Shown here: piece after piece, positions 25,957-36,386 of the stretch
Numbering within the stretch: the stretch's first letter is position 1
Layout: the number at the start of each line of letters is the position of its first letter
Source: Numida meleagris
Lineage: Eukaryota; Chordata; Aves; Galliformes; Numididae
Length of the DNA stretch: 64,000 bases
Assembly: GCF_002078875.1 (NCBI RefSeq)
Contig: NC_034412.1
Location: 34,352,181 to 34,416,180 of the forward strand
Direction: 5' to 3'
Translations under genes and position numbers: made by a program
Notes under the pieces: model-generated
What the model was told of the DNA's origin: nothing
The model's database searches: none
The model's input: only the letters and a program-made list of their open reading frames with translations

Positions 25957-26983
25957 CTACAAAGAAAAGTTATAGTGATGTAAAATGGATGCTAATATAT
26001 GACTATAAAATAGAATAATGGAGTCCGATCCTCATTATGGGAAGAGATGATTGAAAAAGATGTAGAAAAACTGGGGGATATGGCTTAGTGACGTGTAGGA
26101 CAATATAGTAAAACAAGGAGTGGTGCCTAGCTGAATGAGGTGCACATCTGAGATTTTCTGATGAGCGCACTATTTACTGAGAACCATGCCTGCCTGTCAG
26201 CTTCCAATCACTGGGTGCTGTCACACAGACCCGTCCTGCCTAAGGAAAGTAAAAGGATTAATCTGCCCTTACTCACTCTTGCTGCACTCACAGTCAACGG
26301 GAGTAACAAATTCCCTTCGGTTTAACAGCAGAGAACTTTAGGAAAAAGCCTTTTGCTTTTAATTCACCCTGTTTCGTTCTCAGCTAGGCAGCTGACCTTC
26401 AGATGCTGGCTAGGACCTGAGGCCGCGGCTGTGCAGGGCGGGCAGGCAGAGTTACACAATGCCATCGGGAGCACATACTGTACCGCGATGACAGCGCAAG
26501 CCACTTCTTTCCGCCCACCGCGGCTGTGCTGTGATGCTGGCTATGGCCTCGGGGTTCCTCTGTACAGCTACAAACGGGACCCACACCTGGCACGTGCCGT
26601 GCTGGCGCCCAGCTGCATTTCGTGACCCCATCCCCGATGAGGCGCGTCTCACCCAAAGGGCGCTGCTCATCAACGCGTCGCCGAGCGCCGCAAGCGAGAA
26701 AAGTCCCAAATCCCAACGCAGTCCCGTCACGTGCCAGGCACTGCAGCGCTTACCTCATGAGGGACGGGGGCTCCGGGGGCACCGGCGCGGCCGCGGCATC
26801 CCTTCCCGACAGCGGCACGGCCGTTCCGAAGGGCATCCGCCTCCCGCCCTGCCGCCCTCCCCATCTCGCCCGGCGGAGCCCCGCTACCGGCCCGCTGCCT
26901 GCAGCCCGCGACCTTCACGCGTCCCTCGCCCGCCCCCTCCCCACACCCGGCGCGGGCCGAGCTCCGCGGCCGCCCGCACGTAC

Positions 26984-27068
26984 CGCGCTGCGCGAGACGG
27001 CCGGCAGCCGAGGGCGCCCGGCTGAGGCGAGCGGCCAGCGCCTGCGAGGCGGCCCTGCACAGGTACAT
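26984..27068 (-). CDS. MGARP: MGARP exon 1 (start, mitochondrial targeting region)
   Basis: MGARP (HUMMR, OSAP) is a mitochondrial membrane protein that, from work on mammals, links to the Miro/TRAK transport machinery, helps axonal movement of mitochondria, and is linked to steroid synthesis and hypoxia response. This exon holds the ATG at 27066-27068 and reads MYLCRAASQALAARLSR and on to RLAQR. Human MGARP begins MYLRRAVSKTLALPLR, so the start is well supported. The segment is Arg/Ala-rich with no acidic residue, as in mitochondrial presequences. The donor is CGCG|GTACGT, phase 1. Joined exons 1-4 predict 168 residues, or about 235 if the distal acidic exons are used. Confidence 0.93.
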
Positions 27069-27091
27069 GGCGACGGTGAGAGCGGGGCTGC

Positions 27092-27148
27092 GGGCGCTGC
27101 AGCGGGCGCTGCAGCGGGCACCGCAACGGGCTGCGCTCGCCCCGCCCC
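27092..27148. repeat. Short GC-rich tandem repeat just upstream of the MGARP start
   Basis: A 12-base unit, gggcgctgcagc, occurs twice exactly (27092-27103, 27104-27115). A decayed third copy, gggcaccgcaac, follows (27116-27127), and the next bases again begin gggctgcgct. The 18-base word ctgcgctcgccccgcccc at 27131-27148 returns at 27169-27186. These lie in the probable 5' untranslated region or core promoter of MGARP. Confidence 0.85.
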
Positions 27149-28035
27149 TGCCGCACTGAGGGCGGGGCCTGCGCTCGCCCCGCCCCCGGCCGCGTGCCGC
27201 CGCACCTGGGCGACCCCGGCGCCCACACGAGTCCGCCGCAATGAGCGGCAGTGCGGGGACCGCCTTACCGGAGGGGGGGAGGGAAGTTACTGGTTTGCTG
27301 AGGCAGAGACTTCTTCAAAAGCGTTCGTCGCCCAGCATTCCTGCAACACAAGCTGGAAAAACCACCCAAACTGAAAGCAAAGGGCATTTAGGTTGAAGAC
27401 TGGAAAAAAGAAGATCAGCGTTTAGGTGGTCAAATCTCGCAGGAAGCAAATGACAGCCGCGAGACCTTGCCAGCCCAACCTCACCGGCACCTCAGGTCAC
27501 AGCAGTGCAGCTGGCTCTCCCCTCCCACACAGGCAGGCAGTGCCGTTGTCACTACTCCATTTTTATTCCCTTTGTCCTTGACTGACCTTGACTCGTACCA
27601 AGTGTAGGGCCAAGCACTCAGAAGGCAGCAGGACCAGCAGCTGTTCTCACCAGAGGAACAGCGAGACAGTGCTAGAACGCAGAGCAACGAGGGCCAGCAC
27701 GCCCTGCAGCTGAGCACGCTCCTGCCTCTCCTCCGTCACACCCAGAGCGCAGCCCTGCACGCACTCACCCGGCGCTGCCTTCTGGAAACACCGCAAAGTC
27801 ACGGCACTACCCATGAGATGCTGAGCAGCGTGCCTTCAACAAACAGCTCCTTTCTAGCCGTTTGCTGGACTGTCTCTTAACTTGACTTTGTAATGCACCT
27901 TCCGGAAATACACACAGTCGATAGACGTTATTTTCAAAACTATGTAATACTTAAATGCAATCAGAAAACAATTTACAAAAGCCAGCAGATTAAAGTACAA
28001 ACGGCAAGAGAAATCTTCAGAAGCTTATTCCACAC

Positions 28036-28041
28036 TTTATT
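28036..28041 (-). promoter_or_regulatory. Poly(A) signal of NDUFC1
   Basis: AATAAA on the minus strand, about 70 bases past the NDUFC1 stop codon. It gives a compact 3' untranslated region typical of small nuclear-encoded respiratory genes. Confidence 0.65.
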
Positions 28042-28108
28042 AAGTTTGCACATGAAATGTATGAATAAGTAAGGGCTTAAATACTTTCCGATAGGTCTGC
28101 TGTACTCC

Positions 28109-28159
28109 TTAATTCACAGCACACAACTGACGATATTTCTTAGTGAACATTTGGTCAAC
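28109..28159 (-). CDS. NDUFC1: NDUFC1 exon 3 (C-terminus)
   Basis: After a pyrimidine-rich acceptor (CTCTTTCTTAG) the phase-0 frame reads VDQMFTKKYRQLCAVN and stops (TAA, 28109-28111). It would follow the membrane helix of exon 2 as the short charged tail. The mammalian tail I know (IKQHNEDILEYKRRNGLE) is only loosely alike, sharing hydrophobic-x-Gln and a Tyr next to basic residues, so the assignment rests on splice phase, position and the nearby poly(A) signal. Confidence 0.65.
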   Translation of the reverse strand, partial: VDQMFTKKYRQLCAVN

Positions 28160-29187
28160 CTAAGAAAGAGGGGGAAAAACCCTTAGCAACAAGGAAAATA
28201 CATACAATATAGTCAGTCGGAAAGGTCTCACAACGTTCTAATTCTTTAGCCGCACAAGCAAACTTACGAGAGAAATAGTCACATCACTACAAGGTTTTGT
28301 GTATTAAAGTGTTTTTCTCAAGTAAAGCTTTACTTGCTCTGAGGCCACACTGCCCCATAAAACCTTTATCTGGTTGGTAGAAACACAATTATGTTGTTTT
28401 TTTCAATACCATTAATGACAATGACCCCATACGATTTCCTTAATAATGCAAATCCCCAGGCACTGACTTCGTATTGGTCTTACTTGTAACATAGTCACAA
28501 CTAAGGAAAATGTTGTACACCACTCAACTGCAAAGACAAACTAGTTTTAGTAATTTTTAACACCTTGCCACTAAGCGCTTGTAAGGCATTCTCTTTGGTA
28601 TCTAAATTTATTCCCAACAATACAGGACCGGTTATCTTCTCAGCGTCTCCGTTTCCAAGACAAAAAGCTAGCAGTCAACATGCACACAAATGAGTATCTG
28701 TCACTTTACTGTTGTGAAACTGTGAGCGGAGCAGCTGAACAGCAACAAGCCACGACAAGATATTAAAGAAAAAAATACGGAAAGAAAAAAAGTCAGCAGT
28801 CGAGATGTTGAATATTAATCCAAGTCAAAGATCTGCAGAATTTTGAGTTGTCTACATCAAAGGTATCTATATGTGCATACTTACTATGAACATCCTGTAC
28901 ACTTATGTTGTCTCTCTTGTTTTCTTCTTTCATATTCCATTACATCTTCATTATGCTGCTTGAAAAGCTATAAAAGCAATATATGTTCAATGGCTATACA
29001 GTACACAATTAGAACAAAAGAACAAAAAGAAACATACCAATTTTCCCTAAAAAATAAAATTCCAATTATCAGAGTGTAAGCCAGCATGTAATTATTGGGA
29101 ATCGGGAAGATAAAGGGTAAATTACATGTATATTATCAATACACCAGTAAGACGTGTTTTTCACACCTACCTCCCTTCAACAAGTAG

Positions 29188-29405
29188 AGGCTTAGGTTAG
29201 ATGTCAGGATGAAGTTTTTCAGGTGGTGAGACAGCGGAATGGGCTGCCCAAAGGAGCAGCAGATGCCCCATCCCTGGAGATACTCAAGGCCAGGTTGGAC
29301 AGGTCCCCGAGCAGCCTCAGCTGTTGGGTGGCAGCCCCACCCACAGCAGAAGTGTGGGACTGGATGGGCTTTCAGGTCCCTTCAGACTCAAGACATTCTA
29401 TGATT
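29188..29405 (+). mobile_element. CR1 LINE fragment (3' end) in NDUFC1 intron 2
   Basis: This plus-orientation 3' end of a CR1 element starts at 'ttaggttagatgtcaggatgaa'-like sequence. It contains 'gaatgggctgcccaaaggag' and 'ccatccctggagatactcaa', then 'tggatgggctttcaggtccc', and ends at the 'cattctatgatt' terminal motif. It lies antisense to NDUFC1 within the intron between exons 2 and 3. Confidence 0.92.
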
Positions 29406-29747
29406 TTCTGCTGGCCAATTTTTTTTTTTTCTTGCTCTCAAGCCACCCCACCCTGATGAGGGATACATCCTGCCCTGGAAATAGTTGTCATCATGCGTGC
29501 TACTTATCCTTCATACATCCTCATGAGAGCTACTACATCCTGCTTGCTCCAACATGAAGCCCAAGAGCTTTTATGCAGTTAATTGTGACACAGACGTGGT
29601 AAGGCATAAGTAATCCACATCTCATGCTTCAATCTTGACACCTTCTACACCCGTCCATTACCACAACTAATAGGTTGTAGCCCTTGCCTTCAGATCACTA
29701 TGATCTGGAAATGGTTAAGTTCAACAAAACCAAACAAAAACACTTAC

Positions 29748-29851
29748 AAAAGCCCACAAGGCAGCACTGGTGGTGAAAGCCAAGCCAACTCCAAACCAGT
29801 TTGGTTGGTCATAAGTACGTTTTCTTGCAACAAATGCAGAACGGGTCAAAG
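29748..29851 (-). CDS. NDUFC1: NDUFC1 exon 2 (membrane helix)
   Basis: The acceptor CTCTATAG opens a frame reading LTRSAFVARKRTYDQPNW, then FGVGLAFTTSAALWAF, and the donor is TTTT|GTAAGTG. Human NDUFC1 (KFYI subunit) has SKFYVREPPNAKPDW followed by LKVGFTLGTTVFLW. The shared pattern of basic residues, Pro-x-Trp, Val-Gly, Thr-Thr and Leu-Trp fits an orthologue. The hydrophobic part is the single helix that sits in the inner mitochondrial membrane within the complex I membrane arm. The position between MGARP and NAA15 is the same as in human, which raises confidence. Confidence 0.75.
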
Positions 29852-30291
29852 CTATAGAGGCAGAAGATTGCAAGCACGTTAACATTTTTCCAGATTCAAC
29901 CTACCAAGTCAATTATTTGCAGTAACACAACCAGGTAAAAAATATATGTCTAATTACATTCCACTCTCACTGCCCCTACATGAGCTCCCACTCACAAACC
30001 ACCACGGACACCTCCGGCAGACCCTCCTCAGAGGGCCTACAGCACGGTACCCAAATACGAAACGACAGATGGGCTGGGATTCAGAACTAAACGAGGAAAG
30101 GGAAGCACGCCCCGGCAGGCTGCTTTCGCCCCGGCCGCGGAGCTGACGGGTATGACACCTGCAGGGCGCGGGACACAGTGAAACCCCGCCGGTACACGCT
30201 AACACACAACGCTCGCGAGCAACGGAGGAACTCTCGAGCGGCCGAATCGCGGCCAGAACGGACTTCCCATAGGCTCGCTACCACCGCTCAC

Positions 30292-30352
30292 CGAGGCCGG
30301 GCCCGCCGCCCGCCAGCCGCAGCCACTTTACTCCCCTCAGCGGCGCCGCCAT
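30292..30352 (-). CDS. NDUFC1: NDUFC1 exon 1 (start, mitochondrial targeting region)
   Basis: NDUFC1 is an accessory subunit of the membrane arm of respiratory complex I (NADH:ubiquinone oxidoreductase). It has no catalytic role and is needed for assembly and stability. The start ATG is at 30350-30352. The exon reads MAAPLRGVKWLRLAGGGPGL and ends in a donor CTCG|GTGAGC, phase 1. The Arg/Lys-bearing, acid-free sequence fits a mitochondrial presequence that runs into exon 2. The start codon lies within a YY1-type AAGATGGCGGC context, common at translation starts of respiratory genes. The whole predicted protein has 71 residues, against 76 in human. Confidence 0.72.
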
Positions 30353-30356
30353 CTTG
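30346..30356 (-). promoter_or_regulatory. YY1-type motif over the NDUFC1 start codon
   Basis: AAGATGGCGGC on the minus strand contains the initiator ATG. This matches the known YY1 consensus found at many short-5'UTR housekeeping genes, and suggests that transcription starts only a few tens of bases upstream. Confidence 0.6.
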
Positions 30357-30670
30357 ATCGCTGGGCGTGGGGCGGGGCGGACGCAGTTCTGCAGGCTAAA
30401 CCAAAGGGCGCCCCCTGCCGGCCGGGCGGAGCCCGCGCGTCCTGCTAGGACGGTTGTGCGGGGCGCTAGGACGAGCAGTGTAACAGCGGCGTGCGTGGGC
30501 AGACGCGACCACAGGGAACGCCGCGTCGCTCAGAGCCAACAAACGGCCACACTGAGGCCTGGGCTCGGAATTTAACTCCCTCACGGCGGTCACACGCCTC
30601 CCGACCGGCGGCCCGGCGCCGTGACTCACGGGGTGGGGCGGGGCGGGGCCGGAGCCGGAGAGGGGTCGCG

Positions 30671-30680
30671 GCGCATGCGC
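30671..30680. promoter_or_regulatory. NRF1-type palindrome
   Basis: GCGCATGCGC is the core of the nuclear respiratory factor 1 site. NRF1 drives many nuclear genes for respiratory chain subunits, so its presence between NDUFC1 and NAA15 fits co-regulation of the complex I subunit. Binding itself is not shown by sequence. Confidence 0.65.
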
Positions 30681-30781
30681 GCTGGGCGCAGTGACCCGGC
30701 TGGGGAAGCCGTGGGGGCCATTTTGGCGGCGCTTCTCCGGCCTGCTCCGTGACCACGTGAGCGCCGCCCGGGGCTCGGCGC

Positions 30782-31637
30782 NNNNNNNNNNNNNNNNNNN
30801 NNNNNNNNNNNNNNNNNNNNNNNNNNNNNNNNNNNNNNNNNNNNNNNNNNNNNNNNNNNNNNNNNNNNNNNNNNNNNNNNNNNNNNNNNNNNNNNNNNNN
30901 NNNNNNNNNNNNNNNNNNNNNNNNNNNNNNNNNNNNNNNNNNNNNNNNNNNNNNNNNNNNNNNNNNNNNNNNNNNNNNNNNNNNNNNNNNNNNNNNNNNN
31001 NNNNNNNNNNNNNNNNNNNNNNNNNNNNNNNNNNNNNNNNNNNNNNNNNNNNNNNNNNNNNNNNNNNNNNNNNNNNNNNNNNNNNNNNNNNNNNNNNNNN
31101 NNNNNNNNNNNNNNNNNNNNNNNNNNNNNNNNNNNNNNNNNNNNNNNNNNNNNNNNNNNNNNNNNNNNNNNNNNNNNNNNNNNNNNNNNNNNNNNNNNNN
31201 NNNNNNNNNNNNNNNNNNNNNNNNNNNNNNNNNNNNNNNNNNNNNNNNNNNNNNNNNNNNNNNNNNNNNNNNNNNNNNNNNNNNNNNNNNNNNNNNNNNN
31301 NNNNNNNNNNNNNNNNNNNNNNNNNNNNNNNNNNNNNNNNNNNNNNNNNNNNNNNNNNNNNNNNNNNNNNNNNNNNNNNNNNNNNNNNNNNNNNNNNNNN
31401 NNNNNNNNNNNNNNNNNNNNNNNNNNNNNNNNNNNNNNNNNNNNNNNNNNNNNNNNNNNNNNNNNNNNNNNNNNNNNNNNNNNNNNNNNNNNNNNNNNNN
31501 NNNNNNNNNNNNNNNNNNNNNNNNNNNNNNNNNNNNNNNNNNNNNNNNNNNNNNNNNNNNNNNNNNNNNNNNNNNNNNNNNNNNNNNNNNNNNNNNNNNN
31601 NNNNNNNNNNNNNNNNNNNNNNNNNNNNNNNNNNNNN
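30782..31637. other. Assembly gap, 856 N, probably holding NAA15 exon 1
   Basis: A run of unknown bases begins inside the CpG-rich promoter. The first visible NAA15 exon starts at the codon equivalent to residue 19 in human, in phase 0. The missing first 18 codons and the exon 1 donor are therefore most likely hidden here, because they are not found in the flanking sequence. GC-rich first exons are often lost from avian assemblies. The right edge of the gap abuts a long A tract, another hard-to-sequence feature. Confidence 0.85.
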
Positions 31638-31666
31638 AAAAAAAAAAAAAAAAAAAAAACAGTTTT
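31638..31666. repeat. A tract at gap edge
   Basis: About 28 consecutive A residues directly border the assembly gap. It may be the tail of a retroelement whose body is in the gap, or simply a homopolymer that stopped the assembly. Confidence 0.8.
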
Positions 31667-34600
31667 ATCTAAGAAAATTTTGTTCTCCATCAGCGAGGCT
31701 TAGTGCGGTCCCTCCAGAGCCGAGGAGTAAGAAGTACTGCAGGCCTTCAAAAGCAGTTGTGCTGCTAGAGTTCTGTAAGCCTCTGCTGTGCAACCAGTGC
31801 GCGTGGTTGAGCTTCAAAACACATTGTGAAAATGGGATCTTGTTTGTAGAACTGGAATCCTCTGATTTGTTAAAGACATCGCCAGACGCACCACTTGGGT
31901 AAGGTTAGATCCCGCATAGGGAACTGTGAGGCTTATTTCTACTTGGAGCGATTTAGTCCTGCCCGGCCGTTGGCGTGGCTGTGTTTTAAGCGTGTACATG
32001 TTTTGAGCTGGAGTAGTAAAGTTGGTTCAGGTCAGTAAAGAGAAACGTCTGTTGCAGTCCCATCAGATTTTGTAGACAGAAACAATTATGATTTCTTTGT
32101 CTTTTTAACTGAACAACTTCAATAAAAATACAAGAATTTCAGGTACTGTTTAAACTACAAGTTACTCGGCTTTCTCTTTCCCTGTGTCTTCCAGATATAA
32201 GCTGGTGACACATTGTCTAGCATTAAGGCTGCCCGGTGATGAGGTGTCTTTGTGAATAGAAAAGGGTTAAAGTCAGTTTTCGTCGTGCTGGAAACGTGGC
32301 TAATGAGCTACTTGTCTGCCTTATTATAGGTAATGACCCTGCTTTGTAAAGTTTTGATTATGTGGTTGGCTTGAATGTGAGGTGTCTCTTAGGATGTCCT
32401 ATTTATCGATTCAAGCCCAAGGAAACATGCTTTGCCTACTCCCGCGCCAGCACCCCGCGTTGCTCTTCCTACAACCCTTCCTGGAAGCAGCTCTGCTTTT
32501 CAAAAGGCTGTAATCCTTCATGATGCCGTATCTCAGCCGCTCTTCCTTTGGCTCACTGGTGGAACCCGGGCTGCCTGATGCAGCGGCCAGATGAGTTGGC
32601 CTGGGCAGGCACCTGGAGCTAGCCTGGGGAGCAAGCCTCGCTGAGGATTTTTCAGCAGATGCTTTGGCAGCCAGCCCAAGTGCTATTGAAAGGATGCATC
32701 ACTCTTCAGATAGGTAATTACTGATACCGAAACTATACGCAGAAATGTGAAATCAGTCACACTTCCGCTTACCTGGAAGTAGTAAACATAGGAGCTAAGT
32801 AGGTAAGCAGACTTGTATTTTTGTAAGTGAAGCAGAAAAAGAAACTTTTTTTAAAAAAAAAAGTGTTGCTCCTGAATCCTTGTTTCTTTGCCGTTCCTTT
32901 AAGAAAGATGCCAGTAGTGCAGAAATGAAATGTTACAGTCTTGCAAAAACAACACTGAGCTGCCCAGCACGCATTTACCTTTCCATAGTGAAAATTAATT
33001 ATTATTTTTCAGAGTTTTTGTTTTGTAGAAAACATCTTACGTGATCTGTAAATTTCTTTTGCATATAAATTGGCTTGCAAACCAGCATTTCCACTTGCCT
33101 GACGAATTCTGAGTTCAGAAGGGTGTGCACTTTGCCTTTGTTTGTTGCAACACACTAACTAGAGTAACCTCTCCTAGTCACATTGCAGGTATGTGGAGGT
33201 TCCAATCCAAAAAAAATTTCCATATGAATGGCATTTCACAGCTTGATGTTCTGAATTATAGAGAGAAAGGAATCTGTGTGATCAGCTTGAATTACAAAAA
33301 AAAAAGAGCTAAACGAACAGTGACAAGATGGTTGATCACTATGCTGCTTTAATTTGCACTTCCATTAAAAATAAAGTTTCTAGCTGATGTTGTTCTCATA
33401 ATCTGAACTACTTGCTGTTAGGTCTGCAGGTCGGTATTCCTGTGCTGCTGCCGTTTGTCAAAGGTGCTATCGAACTTAGAAGAAGAAAAGTGGATCTGTA
33501 CATTTTCCCCAACTTTTTTTGATCCATTTGAACATTTTGAATGATTTTAGTCCATGTCATTCTTTCAAACACAGAAAATCTCTGAGCAGTCCACAGATTA
33601 CTGAAGAAGACGTCAGGCAGAGATAGGGGAAGAGGCAGAATAGCAAATGCGGGAGCCGAAGGAATAGACAGGTTGACTTTGATACCCAGAAATCTGGATG
33701 CGCTATGAAGTAATGGAGAAAACCGTGTTTTGTTTTTTTATTCCTTTCTGACTAGAGAAGAGAAGACAACTAATTGTAGGAAATAAGATTGACCAATCTG
33801 TATCAAATGTAAGTGGTGAATCTTACTGGCCTTCTCCCAAATTTCTCTGCCGCTGGGTCTGGTCAGATACCATTCATCAGCTATGTTCACTTTTACTTCA
33901 CAAGTCCCATCAACGGTATCCAGCCAACTTTGGTGTGGATGTAGAATTTGAATATATTTTAATTGTACTGTAGAAATATTAAATGCAATGCTAGTTGAGG
34001 TGGAAGTTTTTCACTTTCCTGGAAGCAGCAGAGGAAGCAGTTTTCAGAGTCAGGATGTTCTGGTGGAGCAAGAAGGTGCGCGTGCTTGCTGTAGCTGGTA
34101 GGCTTTGCCTCCAGTGGAGCACAGATTGAGCAGGAAAAGAGAAGTCCATGTGTTTAAGTGAAAGGTCATTGTATTTTGTGATGCCAGTGAACAAGTAAGG
34201 AATTAAGTGTATTCAGGCCTGGTTTAAAAAGTTTTTCTGATCTGTAAGCCAGCAGGTACTGTGGAAGTAATGGGCAAAAGAAGCAGGGTGCTATGCTGGC
34301 CTAGCCCTGCATGTTGTATTGTATACAGATCAGAGCTGTTTGTTGGGGTCTGGTGGTTCTATTCGGTGCTCTGGATGCCTGCAGTGGCGTATGTGTGGTC
34401 AGGATCGGTTCCCTTATGTGCTGGGAGGGCTTGACTCAGCACGGCTGCAACCTGTCCTGCAGCAGAGCATCACGAGCACCAGCCTGTCTGCTGCAAGAGG
34501 AGGAGTGCTGAGTTTCACCTTGGGTTGCTCGTTGCTGCGATAGTGCTGCTCCATGCGAGCATGTTTGTCTTTGAGCTGTTCTTCCTGTCCACAGCTTTGT

Positions 34601-35778
34601 CAAGTGTTCTACTAAAAGCTGTAGGAACTTCCTAATGACATAAAAAAAAAAAAAAAAAAGCCTGTTGAACAGCATCTCGTTAGTGGCTCTGCTGTGCATG
34701 TGCCAAGTCCCTCCTGCTGGGCCATCTTCCTGTTTCTTCACTCCAGAAGCTGCTCCTTGTCTCTCCACTTTCAAACTTGACAGACCTGTGCTTCTCCTTC
34801 ACTTGTGCTTTAGGCAGCAGCAGTCCTTTAAAATAATGCCCTGTCTCAGCAGTTCAGCTGATTCCAAGGCTGCTGAGGTGGCAGACCTGGAATATCTTTT
34901 GAAGTGATCTTGATTTGGGATTAAAGATAAGATTAAAGACTAATTTTCAAAATTTCACTTTTATCAGTAACCAAATAAATTAACACATTTTGTATGCGAT
35001 CGTCACTGCATTTGCATGACTGTGCGGTAATAGAGTGTGCTCACCTCTGAAGTTTTACCGCGTGCTATCTCATCTGAAACATGGAATTGCTAGCAGGGCT
35101 TTTCCGATATCATGGCCGCGGAAATGTCCATCGCTTTTATCCCTTTGTGAGAAGGAACGCTATGCTTGGCTTTCCCAAAAGTAGGAGGAAAAAATGTCTT
35201 GGTTGAAACATTGGAATGGAAATGAAGTACAGGCCTTCTCCATTTAGCAGCATTGCCACGTCTTTGTCAAAGATCTGTTTGCTCCCGTGATATCACACAG
35301 TCAAGGTAACAAACTTCGTAATGTTGAAGAACAACCTTTTTTATTTTAATAATCACGATGGATATTTTGCAATCACTCAGTGCTACAAGACAACATCTCA
35401 TACCTCAGAGCTGAGTGTAAAGAATAGTTGGGACATATTACAAAGGTAGAAAATGTCAGTGACCTTGGCATGCGTCTCAGGCTGTGTCACGAGGTGGAGT
35501 TGAGTTGAAATATCCATGCAAGTCTGGAATGATGTTTTGTGGGGGGCCTCTTCCACCTTTTTTTTTTTTTTGCATCATAGTTAGGAATTTGAATGTATTT
35601 ACTTAGCTGATCATGGAAGAATGTGTATCTGCTATCCATACCAGATCTTTTGTCAATTTCATGCAAGATTCAGAGATGAAGCCTGAGTGCTGGGGATGCT
35701 GAGAAATGGACAGAAGCCAGCTGATAGAGTTGACACAGAGCCAGATTCGTGACAAGATTTCCCAGGAAGGGGAGGTTA

Positions 35779-36350
35779 AAATTATAGACTTGCATAATAG
35801 CTTGTCTCGGAAGGGACCTTGAAGCCCATCCAGTTCCACCCGCCTGCCGTGGGCAGGGCTGCCCCCCACCAGCTCAGGCTGCCCAGAGCCCCATCCAACC
35901 TGGCACTGAGCATCTCCAGGGATGGGGCACCTGCAGCTCTCTGGGCAGCCTGTGCCACTGCCTCACAGCCCTCTGAGTAAAGAATTTCCTCCTAAGATCT
36001 AACCTAGAACTCCCCTCTTTTAGTATAAGGCTGTTCCCCATTGTCCTACTGCTATTGGCCCATGAAAAACGTCGATCTCCCTCCTGTTTATAAGCTCCCT
36101 TCAAGTACTGGAAGGCCGCAATGAGGCCTCCCAGGAGCCTTCTCCAGGCTGAACAAGCCCAGCTCCCTCAACCTTTCTTCAGAGGAGAGGTGCTCAAGCC
36201 CTGTGATCATCTTCTTGGCTGTCCTCTGGACCTGCTCCAGCAGCTCTGCATCCTTCTGTGCTAGAAGCCCCAGGCCTGGAAGCAAAACCATGACAGGGCC
36301 TCACAAGGGCAGAGCAGAGGGGACAGTCCCCTCTCTTGTCCTGGTGGTCC
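35779..36350 (-). mobile_element. CR1 LINE copy, 5'-truncated
   Basis: A minus-orientation CR1 copy of about 570 bases. It is recognised by 'ggaccttgaagcccatccag', 'ctccagggatggggcacc', 'cctcccaggagccttctccaggctgaac' and 'cctgctccagcagctc'-type segments read on the plus strand. The minus strand holds the end of ORF2 in broken frames, with [20 protein letters not shown] visible. It lies in NAA15 intron 1, antisense to the gene. Confidence 0.93.
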
Positions 36351-36362
36351 CTTCTCTTTGAG

Positions 36363-36386
36363 GGGGACTTCAAGGTGCAAGCAAAA
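36363..36386 (+). repeat. 24-base direct repeat, copy 1
   Basis: The word ggggacttc[a/c]aggtgcaagcaaaa occurs here and at 37534-37557 with one mismatch. It directly follows the CR1 copy. Flanks beyond the word do not match, so the origin is unknown. Confidence 0.75.

Larger units (their letters stand above)
26390..27300 (-). promoter_or_regulatory. CpG-rich promoter region of MGARP
   Basis: GC- and CpG-rich sequence covers the start of MGARP and the first part of intron 1. There is no TATA box at an obvious place. GC boxes (CCGCCC forms) lie at 27140-27190 just upstream of the start codon. Two CACGTG motifs lie in intron 1 at 26591-26596 and 26728-26733. Human MGARP (HUMMR) is known to respond to HIF-1, and these motifs contain the ACGTG core, so they are candidate hypoxia or E-box elements. 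Confidence 0.65.
30100..30781. promoter_or_regulatory. CpG-rich bidirectional promoter of NDUFC1 and NAA15
   Basis: Dense CpG and GC boxes (gggtggggcggggcggggcc at 30631-30650) lie between the NDUFC1 start codon at 30352 and the presumed NAA15 first exon in the gap. Visible sites are an NRF1-type palindrome GCGCATGCGC at 30671-30680, a CACGTG E-box at 30754-30759, a TGACTCA AP-1-type site at 30622-30628 and a YY1-type CCATTTTGG at 30719-30727. There is no TATA box. The arrangement is typical of a divergent housekeeping promoter. The right part, from about 30700, is probably NAA15 5' untranslated sequence. Confidence 0.8.

Noticed and set aside
26531..27374. Long open frames (up to 250 codons) on both strands over the CpG island
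   Set aside because: They arise because stop codons are rare in GC-rich DNA. They are Pro/Arg/Ala-rich, overlap each other, and overlap the well-supported MGARP exon 1.
30626..31902. Frames of 354 and 403 codons crossing the large gap
   Set aside because: Most of their length is unknown bases. The visible ends are promoter sequence and an A tract.
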